Part shown: positions 1 to 62,700 of the stretch, one piece after another
How positions within the stretch are numbered: the first letter of the stretch is position 1
Layout: every line of letters begins with the position of its first letter
NCBI GenBank assembly: GCA_026419785.1
Contig: JAODTK010000411.1
Span: 248,001-312,000, forward strand
Source: Sclerodactyla briareus
Taxonomy: Eukaryota; Echinodermata; Holothuroidea; Dendrochirotida; Sclerodactylidae
Direction of reading: 5' to 3'
DNA: 64,000 bases
Made by a program: the position numbers and the translations under genes
Notes under the pieces: model-generated
What the model saw: the letters and a program-made list of their open reading frames with translations, nothing else
What the model was told of the DNA's origin: nothing
The model's database searches: none

Positions 1-1456
1 TAATACCACGTGTGAAATAACTTCTAAGAAAGCAAATACTGCGGAGTGCGAATAATTACCAATTATACATTTTTCACCACAATCGCGCTCATTTCCTGCT
101 CTGTGTAGTCCAGTTATAGGCCTATTTCAACTTGGAGAATCGCTGGAAGGTAATTTCCAATATGTGTAGTGGATACTTTTGTTCGTATCCGTTCTCATAT
201 TTGGATACAGTTCAGTATAGAGTGGCAGATGGCGGATCAATCAAGGACCATGCTAATATAGTGTTTGACGGGAAGTGACTAGTCCATAAACAACGTCTTT
301 CCTCGTTGTTCCAGGCATAACGTAAGCCCTGCGATAGCTCTCTACCATCTATTGTCACTAGGTACAGTGATTTCGACAGCACCCGTGAGTCTGCAGGATT
401 GGCTGATTGGCGTGATACTACTAGAGTGACGCGTCGTTCAAGTTATATATTGCCCAACAGTTCGAGTATCGCCTCCTGATGGCCTGGGGACATCATGGAC
501 GGGGTGACTCAGACGCGCTGCTGGGGAACTTGAAATACCCCCCACTGTCTCTGTTAGATGACTCTAGAGACTAATAGGCTCTGTCGAAATTAATTAGACA
601 GAATACCCATCACTAGTGGATCCAACTTGTTTCGGATTTCCTCTTATTTGCGGAGAAATCAGTCGCCTCTGGCTATTTTTCAAGCTGTAACCCGATTGCA
701 CGATTATCCCAGACAGTCTGACAGTCTCGCAAAGCCATTTTTTGAGCTCAACCAGATATCAGGTTATTTTCCCCCTCCTTTCTAGACCTGTCAAACTTAG
801 TTATGGTCATGGTGAATGGTCATCAACGGGCACTGGTCGATGGGTGCTCTCTAAATAATGTTGGGTACAAATAAACCCTGGGCAATTTGTTTTTACCCAC
901 CCTGGGTAAACATTTACTCAAAATTGGTAAAATATTACCCAGACTGGTTATAGAGAAAGAAAATCCTCAGGTGGTATTTGTACCCATTTGTTTTCTTAGA
1001 GTGTGGTCATGTGGACGACGACAAACCGGAGCTGATACTCAGGAATGACGTTTTAGCTGGAAGCCTGGAGTTAGAAGAGTATACCCCGCTTGTCGCACGC
1101 ACCTGGCAAATAATGGTCGATGACCTCTACATGACATCACGACGAAAGCGCATTAATACAATTACGGTATATCGAAACTGCTATTGAAACACCGAAGAGA
1201 CGACATACCGGTACCGATTTTGAATAACACGAGGATGTGTTGGCCTCTCCATCAAACACACAGCATACCGCGCAATGCTCGTAACGAGGAGTGAAGGCTG
1301 GTGACCGTGCGTAGGCTCTGCCTGTGCTGCATCATCACTATGGAACAAACTTCCAACCGACATTGGACACTCCCATAATGTCGCGTCGTTCATTTCGTAC
1401 GGCTTATTCCGTGTAAAGCGCTGCCGACATTTACAAAAATGATAGCGGCTGATTAG
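1..1456. other. No gene recognised
   Basis: Mixed-composition sequence without a convincing exon. Exon 1 of the Rh gene was searched for here and up to 2400 and not seen. A TAGGCCTA octamer lies at 117-124. Confidence 0.5.
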
Positions 1457-1553
1457 TTATTATTATTATTATTATTATATTATTATTATTATTATTATTA
1501 TTATATTATTATTATTATTATTATTAATTATTTTATTATTATTATTATAATTA
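1457..1553. repeat. (ATT)n microsatellite
   Basis: About 97 bp of TTA/ATT repeats with a few single-base interruptions. Confidence 0.95.
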
Positions 1554-2422
1554 TGACCCTTGATGACTCACCTGTCTTGGGTTCAGAGACGTGCATGATG
1601 CTTCAGGTGAACGTTCGGTAATAACACATAAACGCACAGTGACACAACTTGCGCAGTAAATCCTCCTAACCTCTCCAGGGAAGACCGGAGGGTGGCGGTG
1701 GGGGATGAGGTGCGGGTAGGAGGAGGGGCGGGGTGGGTAGGAGGAGGGGAAGGACTATCCCCCAACTCGCGAAATGCTAGTGAGTCTTGCATCGTCGTCC
1801 CGATGGAACACTCACTAGCAGCGGATGAAAGTGACCTCTATTTACCTGTAGTGCTTTGTATTTTTAGGTCATCATGTGGCAGTTTTTTCCTGTCTGCAAT
1901 TCGTTCACTACCACCAAACACGTTCTTCCACATAGGCCCAAACAAGGTGAAGATGGCACTAAGTGCTGAGTGAATAGAATAGGTCTACTTTAAAAGATAC
2001 AACGTTAATAGAGCTTACAATTCAGTGGCGGTGGCTGGTCCCTTGGGAAAGGACCTTTCCCCTTATTGTTCACTGGAGGACCGTAGGCAATTGTGGTTAT
2101 AGTATGTTTCCATCCCGAACAGTAAATAACTGCATGTAACACTGTGCCATATACGTACGTTTCTGGCTGGCTTGTAAGTTCCTACGTTCCTATGGGGGTG
2201 ACTTTTGGTCTCCATTGTTAGTGATTTTTTTCTGGGTTAGTCAACAGTTATTGGAGTGCTGCGTCCCTCGCATCAACAAGTTTCCTCATAGCACATAAAA
2301 GGCAGGCGCGAATTATTCTGATTTCGTTTGTACCCCGCCATCGCCTCAACCAATCGTCCTCCGAAATTGAAAGAAACACATTTACTTTGGGTAACCCCCC
2401 TCCCCCCCCTACCGTTTTAAAG

Positions 2423-52570
<50,148 letters not shown>

Positions 52571-52708
52571 GGAATTCTGTTCACCTATGTTCTGACCCAG
52601 CTATCCTAGGTGGTCGTTACTTTTTCGTTATCAAGGGTGTATTTAACCTGTCTTCACTCTCTGTGGATATTGCATTTCCGTTAATCGAGAAAGCATTCCG
52701 ACTAAGTT

Positions 52709-52714
52709 AATAAA
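52709..52714 (+). promoter_or_regulatory. Polyadenylation signal of the Rh gene
   Basis: AATAAA lies 139 nt after the stop codon. A second AATAAA at 52871-52876 could serve as a distal signal. Choice between them cannot be made from sequence alone. Confidence 0.6.
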
Positions 52715-52876
52715 CACACCTGACAGCTTCCGTAGTCGGAATAATTTGAGCAATTTTCTCTCTTCTCATCTGAATGATTGTATGCTCAGGTTGCAGGATC
52801 TGGTTATTTCGATCAGCCTCACGGTGTCGTTGACTATCAAGTGTAACTCATGTGAAGCCTGTACTGTATGAATAAA

Positions 52877-55149
52877 CGTCGAATATGGGGTTACTCGTTG
52901 ATCGTCCGGTCACCCGACCAGTTGAAACATTGAAAGTCGAGTCCGCCGTACCTGTTTGAAGAAGCATGTGAGCCGGCATGTCTCCCACAAGTTTTGCCTC
53001 GTAGCCTGTAGGCCAGCAATGCCCCTCCGAAGTACCATACGTCACGATGCAGTTTTTGCGTGCATTAATCTTGTACGAACATGCAATATACCTCAAAGAA
53101 TTACTATTTTATACTATAATATTTTTTTTTACTTTTATACTTTGAAGAATCTCGGGGTGAACATATTTGGTGTCAAATTTGGTTTTGTATTCTAATCGAT
53201 AAATTCTGGGCTTTCATCGCCATTTTGAAATTCAACGTTTCCATCTAACCGCCTAAACGTATCTAACATTGATCTTCTCTTACAAATGATTGTACCAAAA
53301 AGATTCGACTTGGTCAGTATCGAAATGTTTTTTTTTTTCTTTTTTTTCTTTGTGTCGAGTGTGATTACGTTTCATTCCCAATTCATAAAGCGGAGTACGA
53401 TAGCTCTGACGGAAATGAGGAATATCGCTGAAGTTTTTGGCAGCGAACAAATATTACGCATCGCGCCTGCACCAAATTGCCAAAAGTAGATACTAGCGGT
53501 ATCTTCTGTCTCGAGGAATGGCCTGCCCAAATCATATATTACGGAGTAGCTTTGGTTCTCTTATGATATCGCAATGTGCTCCAATAAACGATTTATCGAG
53601 GGAGCTATATGGATCGAGTTGGCGGTAGCATTGTCCCTCTTCGAATTGGACTCGTTTTCAATCTAGGTAATGTCTGCAAATGCGCCCTCTCAATCTGGAA
53701 GATGTTTCTTGCATGACATAGGACTTGTCCAAAAGCGGGAAACACCAAAACTGGTGCCTCAAAGGATTGTTAGTGAGTACTAAAAGTATTGGTTCAAGTC
53801 GTGGTTATCTCCTCTGTGTAAATTTCTTCTCTCACAATTCAAAATTAAATGATACTCAAATACTTACTTATAATTAAAGACGTCAACAATTCCCTGAGTT
53901 CAGTTGAACAGTAGATTAGAGCATACATGAAGTCGCAAACCTAGTTCAGGTCCCTAATATAGTTTGTCTTATGCAATTTTTTTTATTAAGGTGTTCTTTC
54001 ATCATGAGTTTTTCATTTATTATATGGCTAAAAGAATAGCATGATTATCAACTTTATCTGATTTTTGGACATTTTAACAATATGAAGGATAAGTGGATTT
54101 GTGGTCCATTGACGTTTTAGATTTTAATATCAGATCTGGAAACGAGGTGTGTAATAACTCGCCATATTTACTGACATTGTTGTTTTGCGACAGGAAAAAA
54201 ATACAAATCGTTCGATTCAGGAAGAACAATACGGTGATGTGATACTCGTAGGGCGATGTTGCCACGAAAGTAGTTGTTCTCTGACATTGAATTCATATGG
54301 GGCACAGCCCCGTTTTTCCCTGACTCTTGCGAATCTTTTTTTTCACGATTCTGGTTGGTACCCGAGTTTCCCGACCTAACATTTGATAGGGCACAATGTT
54401 CATGATAAGCTATCAGGAAATGTAGTATAACTGATCTCTGACCCGGGCTAAATGCTGAACGTTTTCTCAGTATTCCGTCACTGGTTAAGTGTCCGCGTGG
54501 GTACACATTTCGCTATATTCCGGCTATAATACTATGATTATTTTCCCTGAATACAAGAAAACCAACTTTCGCATCCTTGAATAATTATGTGATATCTGCA
54601 ATTTTCCTGGTTTGGAATGAATGAATAGGTTTTGTATCCATTTTAACTTCACCTTACTCGCATGTAACTAGCACATTTCACATGTTGCTATTTGTATTAT
54701 CCCAACATCTTGTACAAATATACGATTATATTACCGTGAATCCTCTGGTTGCCTATATTTTTCTGAGGTCTTCGGATGCTAATTTAGGGTTGTATTATTT
54801 TACGTCATTGGCTTACTGTGAGTTTTTAGCGCCATTGTGAAGCGAATCCGTATCTATCTATCCATCCACCATTTGTCTGTCCAATTTGGGTTACTTGAAG
54901 GTCAAGGTCAAAGAGCATGAAGCGAAATAATGGGTCAATATTGAAAAGCCTTCAAAATGTTTCTTCTGTAAAAGAAGATCCCATCCCAGGATCTCAACCA
55001 AATATTGACACAGCCGTTGAACATCTACAAGCGTCGACAACGTCAAAGGCCATTACGACACATAATTGATCATTGCACGTAGATTTATGTATTGTTTTCT
55101 CCCACAAAGAGTCACATCACAATCGCTTCATGAACTTAGGTAGTAGGTA
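52877..55149. other. Intergenic sequence downstream of the Rh gene
   Basis: No gene or clear repeat recognised. A T-rich run lies at about 53329-53352, and AAGGTCAAGGTCAAAG lies at about 54898-54913. Confidence 0.4.
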
Positions 55150-55440
55150 TCGACTCTCAACCCTGGCCGTAAGTGATCGTGTATGAGCACCGCTCATATG
55201 ATATCGAGTGCAGGAGTGAACGCCTTCCCAGCCTGCTCCCGGACCATCCTAAAGGTCGTTCGGTGATCTCCAGTATCCGACAACTTTCTCGGAACCCGGA
55301 GAAGCGAAAGTCCAACGTGACTTGCACACAGCTGACCGAATAAACTTATTGTAAATATCCCGAATCGAACCTCAGAACCCATGCACAACCCACTGCATTA
55401 CTGCGGAATCATGGAGTGAAGACCTTTACCATCGCAATGC
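55150..55440 (-). mobile_element. SINE family B, copy 3 with tRNA-like end
   Basis: Shares CCCTGGCCGTAAGTGATCGT, ATGAGCACCGCTCATATGAT, CAGCCTGCTCCCGGACC, ACAACTTTCTCGGAACCC and AGTCCAACGTGACTTGCAC with copies 1 and 2. This copy extends to ATCCCGAATCGAACCTCAGA, whose reverse complement contains GAGGTTCGATTCGGG, a tRNA B-box-like string. That supports a tRNA-derived head on the minus strand. Confidence 0.7.
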
Positions 55441-56326
55441 ATAAAACCAAATGAGAAAGAAACGTCCGGTGACTACTAGAATATGAAGCTGGAATACTTG
55501 CTTGAAAAGCGTGACTACACCAATCTACCATTCTTACGCTCTTGATGAATTCAGTTTGTATAAGGTTTCTTTTAATAGTCCTGTACACCATTTAAATGCT
55601 CAATTCACATTGAAATGTCCAAACTATTGCCCGCATCTGTCTACAAAGAATGACGAAAGTACCAACGACATTACTATTACATGATGTGCATTGTTAGTAG
55701 AACTGCCAGTGCTATCCATTGTCACATCAGCAAGCGTGCAGACTGCAATAACTGCAACTTAGACAATTTTTATATCCTAGCCAGTGGTAACACAGATTTC
55801 GAAATCAAAATCAAAGAAAGCTCTTTATATCAAGAAGTTCAAACCCAGTCTGAATAACCAGCTCTACCAACATGGATCTTCCTTCCTAACTTAGTGTATT
55901 TTGATGTATATACTTTGATGTTATATTTGATGCCTTTGGGGACTCAAGAGACAATCGCAGTTGGTGCTTCTTCACCTGAAGAGGGAGATGGTAATCTCCG
56001 GAAACGTTCGTAATTAAACCTGTACTTTTCAAAACATTTTCTGTTCTAATGTGCTCATTTATTTGGTTCTATGACTGCAAAACTCTTCCTAAACTATGTT
56101 GGTAAATTCCCCCGGTAGCAAGTGGGGTGGTGCTCAATTCACTGTTGAAAAACTTGTGTCCATGAATGTTGCTTAGTTTTCACTTCTTAGGGTCATTCAG
56201 GTAGATATGAAATGTGTGTATATGTATACACAGATGTACGTGAAGCCATCCAAGCCTCACATCGTCAGTACTCGATCATGTATCGCAGAAGGCACCAGCA
56301 CCGGTGGTAGATAGCTCCTTTATGTT

Positions 56327-57095
56327 AGGAGGAAAGTAGCCATAATAACCCAGCTAACTATTGCAACATTGATTATTACTGTGGCGAGTGTTCTGTGGTT
56401 GGGACGATGTTTCAATGAAAACACGCTTTTCTTCAAACTGTTGTAATTTCTAAGGAAACAGTTGATGCTATCGAACTGTGGCGCGTGTCGAGTTGTCAAG
56501 GCGATGTGAGGGCCCGCTGCACTTGACAAGACTGATATTCCAAGCTCAGAAATACAGAGTGATCGATTAGATCTCTGCTGGCTGAATCGCATGTAGATTG
56601 TGACATCCATATTATGAGGAAACTCGAAAGGTACCGGTGCAAATGAGAGAATGGGAAAGCCAGCAGTATACATCCAGCGATGCTCAGGACGGTTGGCCAG
56701 GCCGTCCTTGTGCTGTTGCTTGTTCTCTACTGCTCGGTGTAGAGGACTGGTGGCATCCCAACGAGTGGAATAAGGACTCCCCCCCCCACTTTAGCTAGGG
56801 GGAGGGAAATATCATCTTGAACAGGATTGGTCGCATCAGCGTCCTGTGTCGCCGTGGGGTTCAAAGCACTGGGAAGTCCACTGAGAATCGCATCTTGGAC
56901 TTGTCTGAGAGGATGCGGAAGATCCCTGATAGCTTCAGTGCAGTCTGTATCGTATTCCCCGCTAACTCGGTTGCGGAGCGACGTGTACAATAACAATGAA
57001 GGACGACTGCAGGCCGGATACAGCAGAGGGTATATCATGGAGAATGAACGCCCAACACACAAACTGTACCCTATAGGTCCCAAACACAATTCCAA
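56327..57095 (-). other. Possible coding stretch ending in a membrane segment (unrecognised, one frameshift)
   Basis: Two minus-strand open frames of 122 and about 150 codons meet near a C8 run at 56779-56786. If the run has a length error they make one frame. The first part contains EYDTDCTEAIRDLPHPLRQV; the second contains GFPILSFAPVPFEFPHNMDV, a possible N-glycosylation site NRS, and ends LATVIINVAIVSWVIMATFL, a convincing hydrophobic helix, just before a stop at 56327. No family recognised. It could be the last exon of a single-pass membrane protein or a chance open frame; no splice sites were established. Confidence 0.25.
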
Positions 57096-57114
57096 ACCAG
57101 GGTCTGATGTGGAG

Positions 57115-57335
57115 TTTATTCAGCCTTCAAAGTTTAGTCCATTATGCAGAAAAATTGGGGAGAATCCCAATTGCGCAATAACACATGACGTCACACTTTG
57201 ACAACCCGGGAAATTATGTAACTGCATTTCATTGTTTCATTTTGTTGAATAAGTCAACATTTAGCAGAAGTTCTGTTTTCTTTCTCTCACCACGTAACCA
57301 TCAACACCTACCAACCCACTACAGCAATCCTTTCC
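57115..57335 (-). repeat. Dispersed repeat, family R, copy 2
   Basis: Reverse-complement match to 13320-13580 (see GAATCCCAATTGCGCAATAA, TGACGTCACACTTTGACAAC, CCATCAACACCTACCAACCC). Confidence 0.75.
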
Positions 57336-57399
57336 AAGTGAAACTGATGGTTGGAATTCAATAGCAACAAAGGAGTGTTTGCAGGGTTGTACAAGCATG

Positions 57400-57490
57400 A
57401 CATCATTATATCCCCGCGACACTGGAATTGTCCGGGAATATTATGATTTAAGGGTGTAGCCGCCGCCGTCTCCGCCGCCGCCGCCGCTAG
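57400..57490. repeat. Repeat shared with 15.2 kb, CCG-rich end
   Basis: Contains GGGAATATTATGATTTAAGG then GTAGCCGCCGCCGTCTCCGC, a short CCG repeat. Matches 15190-15300. Confidence 0.55.
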
Positions 57491-57594
57491 AAACTCAGGC
57501 CGTTGACACAATAACTCTTTAAAGCTCTATCCGATTTAGCTGAAATCTTGGTTCACTGCCCCCCTAGTGGAGTTTCGAAAATGGGCATCACTGT

Positions 57595-58090
57595 ATGTCT
57601 GCGCTCCTCTATTTTTGCAGGTTTCACACGAAAATACTGAGTTTATCCGATTACACGAAACTTGGTGAGTGGGGACAAAGTTGGTCCCGAAAAAAAAACA
57701 TGACGGTGATTTCGAGATCACCGGAGGTCAATTTGTGTTGCTGTTTCTTTGTTTTGTTTTTCTTGCGAAAATACGGACTTAGTCCGATTCACACAACTTG
57801 TGGGTGGGGACAAAACTTGGTTCTGAAAAATGACGTTGATTTCAAGCTCAATAGAGGTAAATTGTGTGTTTTTTTCACAAAACTTCGTCGGATTTGAGCA
57901 AAACTCGGTGGATGTGGACCGTTGTTAGTCCTAAACAACATGAAGGTCATTTCAGGTTAACCAAGGCCAAATTTGCCTGAATAATGCGATTCTTCGAACT
58001 TGTTCGATTTAAACAAAACTTGGTGAATGTCGACTACAGTTGAACCAGAACAACGAGTAGGGCATTTCAAAGTCACTGGAGGTCAAATGG
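57595..58090. repeat. Degenerate 110-120 bp tandem repeat (ACTTGGTG type)
   Basis: About four units marked by CGATTxxxCxAAACTTGGTG(A/G) at roughly 57650, 57785, 57895 and 58010, each followed by GTGGGGACAAA or GTGGACC and by GTTGATTTCAAG(C/G)TCA-GAGGTCAAATT. Same type as 50190-50520. Confidence 0.8.
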
Positions 58091-58365
58091 ATATAATTTA
58101 ATGCGCTCCCACTAAACGAGGTCCACAAGGGCTGTTTCTGCGGGGAATACATGTCGCGGTTAGCCGCCTGCACATGTTTAGTTTATTATTGTATGAGGAG
58201 GCTTTTCGATCTGGCGCAATACAATCACAGGACTTCAAAGAACTGTACCTCTGCCACGGAAAGTGAACTTCGGGTTTGGACTGACGCATTCAGTTTCTCC
58301 GCAATATATTAGCTTTCTATAATCATTCATGCAGTTTCCTTTAACACTACTTCATTATTAAATGA

Positions 58366-58942
58366 ATGGGGTATGGAGAGAGTGCCTGTACCACTAATGG
58401 GGTTTCATTTGGTGAAGTCATGGTTGCTGACCTGGACTTGTCAAATGCGGCTGCATTACATGCCGTGTTCAGTCGTGATTTATTTGGTGGACGCCTTTGG
58501 CACTTGCATGACCAATCCGGCAAAGTACGGGGCTTAATCGTAGGAGCTCCAAATTTCATGGACCAAGGACCAATTTCCTGTCCTTAGGAGGCATCTTAGA
58601 AAGTGTTGCGAAGTCGGTACAGGCTTGGCTTTGGACATGGACACCATGTCTATCGTCTACCTGGGCGATGGTTCTGTTTCTGCGAGCCTGTGGTTGGTAA
58701 ACGGGCTGCAAATAGAGTCACTGGATCGTGGTCTATGGCGGTCGCAATACTTAGCAGGGAACCGAACCTTGTTGGCCCTTGTCAGATTGTGTCTAGCTCT
58801 GCTAATTATAGTGAGGCGTGAAAACGCCCACTGCTGGACTGAGACAGAGATTGGCTTCCTTCTTACTCAATCGCCTTGCGACATCCTTGGTCACACTGAC
58901 AGAACCATGTGTCCATGGGGCTTGCCGGGGCCAGCTAAATAG
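58366..58942 (+). other. Cluster of unrecognised open frames
   Basis: A 73-codon frame (58366-58587; contains EVMVADLDLSNAAALHAVFS) and a 105-codon frame (58625-58942; contains DTMSIVYLGDGSVSASLWLV) follow each other one frame apart. Base composition is more even than in the flanks. No family recognised. Could be a decayed coding fragment of a mobile element, or chance. Confidence 0.2.
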
Positions 58943-59329
58943 CTATGGTTGCGGGAATCGGAGGGTGGGCCAAGGCTATGCGGTTTGATTGGAAGCGACG
59001 GGGAATGTGACACGACGACATTTCGTATGAGTAAGATGGTGAATATAATAGAATAGACGACAAGCCTCACCTATACAGATTAGACCTCATGGGTGGATCA
59101 GGCCTGGGTCGGTATGATTGGATGGGGCGGGTTGATGCGGCGGAAGGTTCCCATGGTGGATGATCAGTATGGTATAATAAACGACGAGCAGTGCCTGTAC
59201 ATATAGCCTGGTTACTCAACTCAGGCGAGGCAGGCCTCTATTTCCGGATAGAAAAGCGGACGCTCTTCCTACGACCGTGGGAACCACTGGGTTTATCTGT
59301 AGGACTTCAACAAGTTCAAAATTGGGTAC

Positions 59330-60070
59330 TCAAACTACATCACCACCACCGTTCAAATACTAGGGTATATGTACATTCGCCTACGATTATATGGGTACTC
59401 GCGTTCATTAAATATTGAGGGCTCGCGTGTCACCATTAATTCGTTTTGTTTGATATGGTAGAGCGCCACATTGAAGAGCGGCATAACATGAATTGCTGAC
59501 TGGGGTGAGTCATCACGATGATACCTTCATAATCTTAATAACTGGTGACAAAGTGGTATGGCTCAGTTCTTAAACTTCAAAACTTGCTTAATCAAACTAC
59601 ATCAACTAACACCTGTCAAGGACTAGGGTGTATGTACATTCGCCTACGATTATATGGGTACCTCGAGTCATTAAATATTGAGGTCTTCGAGTTTCAATCC
59701 ATAATTCGTTTTGTTTGATATGGTTCGAGCCGCCACATGAAGAGGGCATAACCTGAATGCTGACTGGGGTGAGTCATCACGATGTATACCTTCATAATCT
59801 TAATAAATGTGGTGACAAAGTGGTATGGCTCAGTTCTTAAACTGTCAAAAAACTGCTTAATCAAAACAACATCACCTAACACCTTTCAGGACTAGGGTGT
59901 AGGTACATTCCGCCTACGCTTAATGGGTTGTACCTCGCGTTCATCAATAATTGAGGTCCTAGACCATGTCATTAGTGATTGTTTTGTTTGATATGGTAGG
60001 CGCCACCATTGAACGAGCGGGAGAATGAATTGCTGACTGGAGTGAGTCATCACAATGATACCTCCATAAT
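59330..60070. repeat. 266-bp tandem repeat, about 2.8 units
   Basis: ACTAGGGTGTATGTACATTC recurs at about 59359, 59624 and 59891 (periods of about 265 and 267). Other shared blocks: TTCGTTTTGTTTGATATGGT, TGCTGACTGGGGTGAGTCAT and GTGACAAAGTGGTATGGCTC. Units differ mostly by one-base indels. Confidence 0.92.
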
Positions 60071-60074
60071 CATA

Positions 60075-60320
60075 TAACTGGTTCACCGAGTGGTACGGCT
60101 CCGGGTGGTTGTTAAAGTGTCGGGCTTACAATGGGGGCCAGATTCCGGAATCCCGGTCGGCATACCAAGACCTTGAAAATGGTACCTGTTGACTTCCCTC
60201 ATGGGCTCTCCGCTCAGCACGATTGGGTAGAAACGAGAGCAAACAAATTTGGAAGTTGCCGTATGAGAGGGGAATCCCATACGCCACATAAAGGTACCGA
60301 CAAGAGGTGTCCCATAATAC
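60075..60320 (+). mobile_element. tRNA-derived SINE family A, third copy
   Basis: Head TTCACCGAGTGGTACGGCTC, then GGTCGGCATACCAAGACCTT, GAAAATGGTACCTGTTGACT, GCTCAGCACGATTGGGTAG, GGAAGTTGCCGTATGAGAGG, GAATCCCATACGCCACATAA. Matches 28171-28396. It abuts the end of the 266-bp tandem array. Confidence 0.8.
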
Positions 60321-61149
60321 TGACCAAAAAATGAAAAAAAAAAAAAAATATGTCGTTCCCAAGTTTGCACCCTTGCCGGGCAATTAGTGCGGTCTCTGGA
60401 CGGCAAGTCATATTTTCATACTTTTCGCGAAGAGTCTCATAGAGCCAGCAACCTAAAACAACTGCGGTCAATAAAAATATTCAGTTCCATCTGAGAATGA
60501 CTCTTGTGGGACTTTCTGCATTTCTCCTTCAGATACAAATTTGTCATGTCATGCAGGCCTATAGGAAAATGCTTTTTCCCCACTACTCCGAAACTTCGAA
60601 AAAAAAAAAAAATCTGGTGGCCTTGTCAGAAGAGCCGGCAAAAATAGAGAATTTCCTTTCAGCAGGACGAATGATGTACATCATAGCAGAGAACAAAAAA
60701 ATCGCGACGTACTCCGTAATCGTTCTCGCTCTTTCACCATCTTATTACAATCGTGAAATCGTTAACCCGTTAAAGGTGGAATCAGAAAATAATTGGTTGA
60801 GGTAGAGTGAACTCAGTCGCGGAAATCCAAGCTCAGAAACATTGAGAATTGAGAGGATTGGAAAATTCGAAAACAGTGCTAGTGATACTAGAAAAAAAAA
60901 AAAAAACAAAAAGGATTAGAGGGCCCGACTCATCATTCCAAACAAGTCAGAACGGCATGTTTGGAAAAGTGTAATTCGTGTCGCCATATACATACGCTAC
61001 GGTCATACATGAGATTGTTGAGTGGATTGCTTCAGTGTTTGTTTAAGATTGGAGGAGTAACATCAGTCCGCTGTTGTTCCTCTTCTCTGTGTGTTCCCGT
61101 ATTTAATGTAGTCTTGCACAGGCGCATTATACTGGGATTCACGACTGGC

Positions 61150-61270
61150 TCCCCCCCCCCCCCACCCCCACCCACCCCCCCCCGCGCAGTCCCCCCCCCG
61201 CACTCCCCCTGTCTCCCCCGGACCCCCCCCCTCTCGCCACCCCCCCCTCCCCCACCCACAACCCCCCACC
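61150..61270. repeat. C-rich tract (G-rich on the minus strand)
   Basis: About 120 bp dominated by C runs of 4 to 11. On the minus strand it has many GGG+ runs and could form G-quadruplexes. Confidence 0.9.
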
Positions 61271-61309
61271 GCTGTCTGTTCATTACATAATATGTATACT
61301 ATCTGTATG

Positions 61310-61385
61310 GGTAACAGCCCACGAAACCGAATGTTCGCGAGACCGAATTTAAAAGAACATTCTGAGGACCGAGCGTTTTCATGAG
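61310..61385 (-). repeat. Module B fragment (inverted)
   Basis: CCCACGAAACCGAATGTTCG, CGAGACCGAATTTAAAAGAA and CTGAGGACCGAGCG are the reverse complement of the start of the 25105-25390 array. Confidence 0.7.
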
Positions 61386-62039
61386 CAAAAAATAAAAAAT
61401 TAATGCGGAGACATTAATGCGGAAATATCGGTCGCATACCCGGCGATAATGGTCGTGCTGTTGCCTTTCGAAGTTCAAACCTGACACTCGAGATGCAGCC
61501 TATCGAAGACTGATTGGGGTGATTGATTGATCCAAGTAATAGAAAATATAATCACAATATGCTAACCAAAAATGTATCTCAGCCGAGCCAGTGCGTGATT
61601 CCTCCATCCACCCAAGTGTCAACCCGATCGCATGTACGTTCAGCAGTTATGACGTGGATGTGATGACCAGAACGCGGACGAAACGAAAGAACGAAAGGAC
61701 GGAGAGACGTGATGAATGTAAAGCTGCTTACCCGCACCTGAAAATTACGAGATGTACGCTAAATACAACAGATTTTGTCGAAAAGTAGTTAACCAGCTGT
61801 CCGGGCTGGATGAAATACCAACGAGGGTGATACAAAACTGAACCATAATGGACAGAAAAGTATGGCAGCAATGATGTACAAAAAAGCAACGATGTACAAA
61901 AAATTTCGTACGGGGATGGGCGATTTGTAATTGACCGAGGGGGTGGACCGGGGGCGCACCGGGTGCATCAAGTGGAGATCGAGGAAGGGGGGGGGGGGTT
62001 GGGCCAGTTGTCTTGAGTCCGGCTATCACCTGACCCGTC

Positions 62040-62110
62040 TCTGGGGCCGTCGGTCTCGTGGGCTGTCGGGTCCCGCCACGGCACCCCTTCGGTCTCGGGT
62101 CGGCCCCCCT
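62040..62110 (+). repeat. Module B fragment
   Basis: GGCCGTCGGTCTCGTGGGCT and CCCTTCGGTCTCGGGTCGG match the last units of the 25105-25390 array. Confidence 0.6.
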
Positions 62111-62424
62111 GTATGCCGTTAGTACGATAACAATTACAATAGGGAACATTCCATTCACCCACATGAAGCTAGGGTCGGACACCCACCCCCCCACCCTGGG
62201 TTCCGCCCCACTGTAGTATTTCCGGTAAATGTAGTTTATTGGAGCACCGAGGCGACCCACGTTCAAAAAACGAAAATCGAAACGAACAGATCCCTGGTCC
62301 AATGGACAGTTTCCTTGTGGAACCTATCCTCATCTAAGAGAAGTCAGTAAGCATACGGTCACGACCCCCACATAACATGCCGAAGTCCGAGGGGGATTCA
62401 TATTAGGACGAATGCCGCTCTAAG

Positions 62425-62700
62425 ACATACAACCCTGGTATTGGCCGACCCCACTAGCGAGACCACAAGTCGGGTCAGTGCTGCCTTCCAGTCCGCACCC
62501 ATAACCCACCAGTCCTACTTCCGGGTCCCACCCGTTGAAGGGTATCTGGACCTCCCAATGCGAGAGTTGTACCGAGGGTATAGCACCATACTCAATAGGC
62601 AAAGGAAAGATCGTCTACTCGCCGGGATTTCGAACTCACAATCCTCGAGTGCATCGATTACCAGCATGGCACCTACTGGGCTTATTCCGTTTTCCACCTA
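62425..62700 (-). mobile_element. Possible tRNA-derived repeat
   Basis: On the minus strand GTGAGTTCGAAATCCCGG (about 62622-62639) is B-box-like, preceded by GCATGCTGGTAATCGATGCA as an A-box-like region. No second copy was found in the window, so the call is tentative. Confidence 0.35.
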
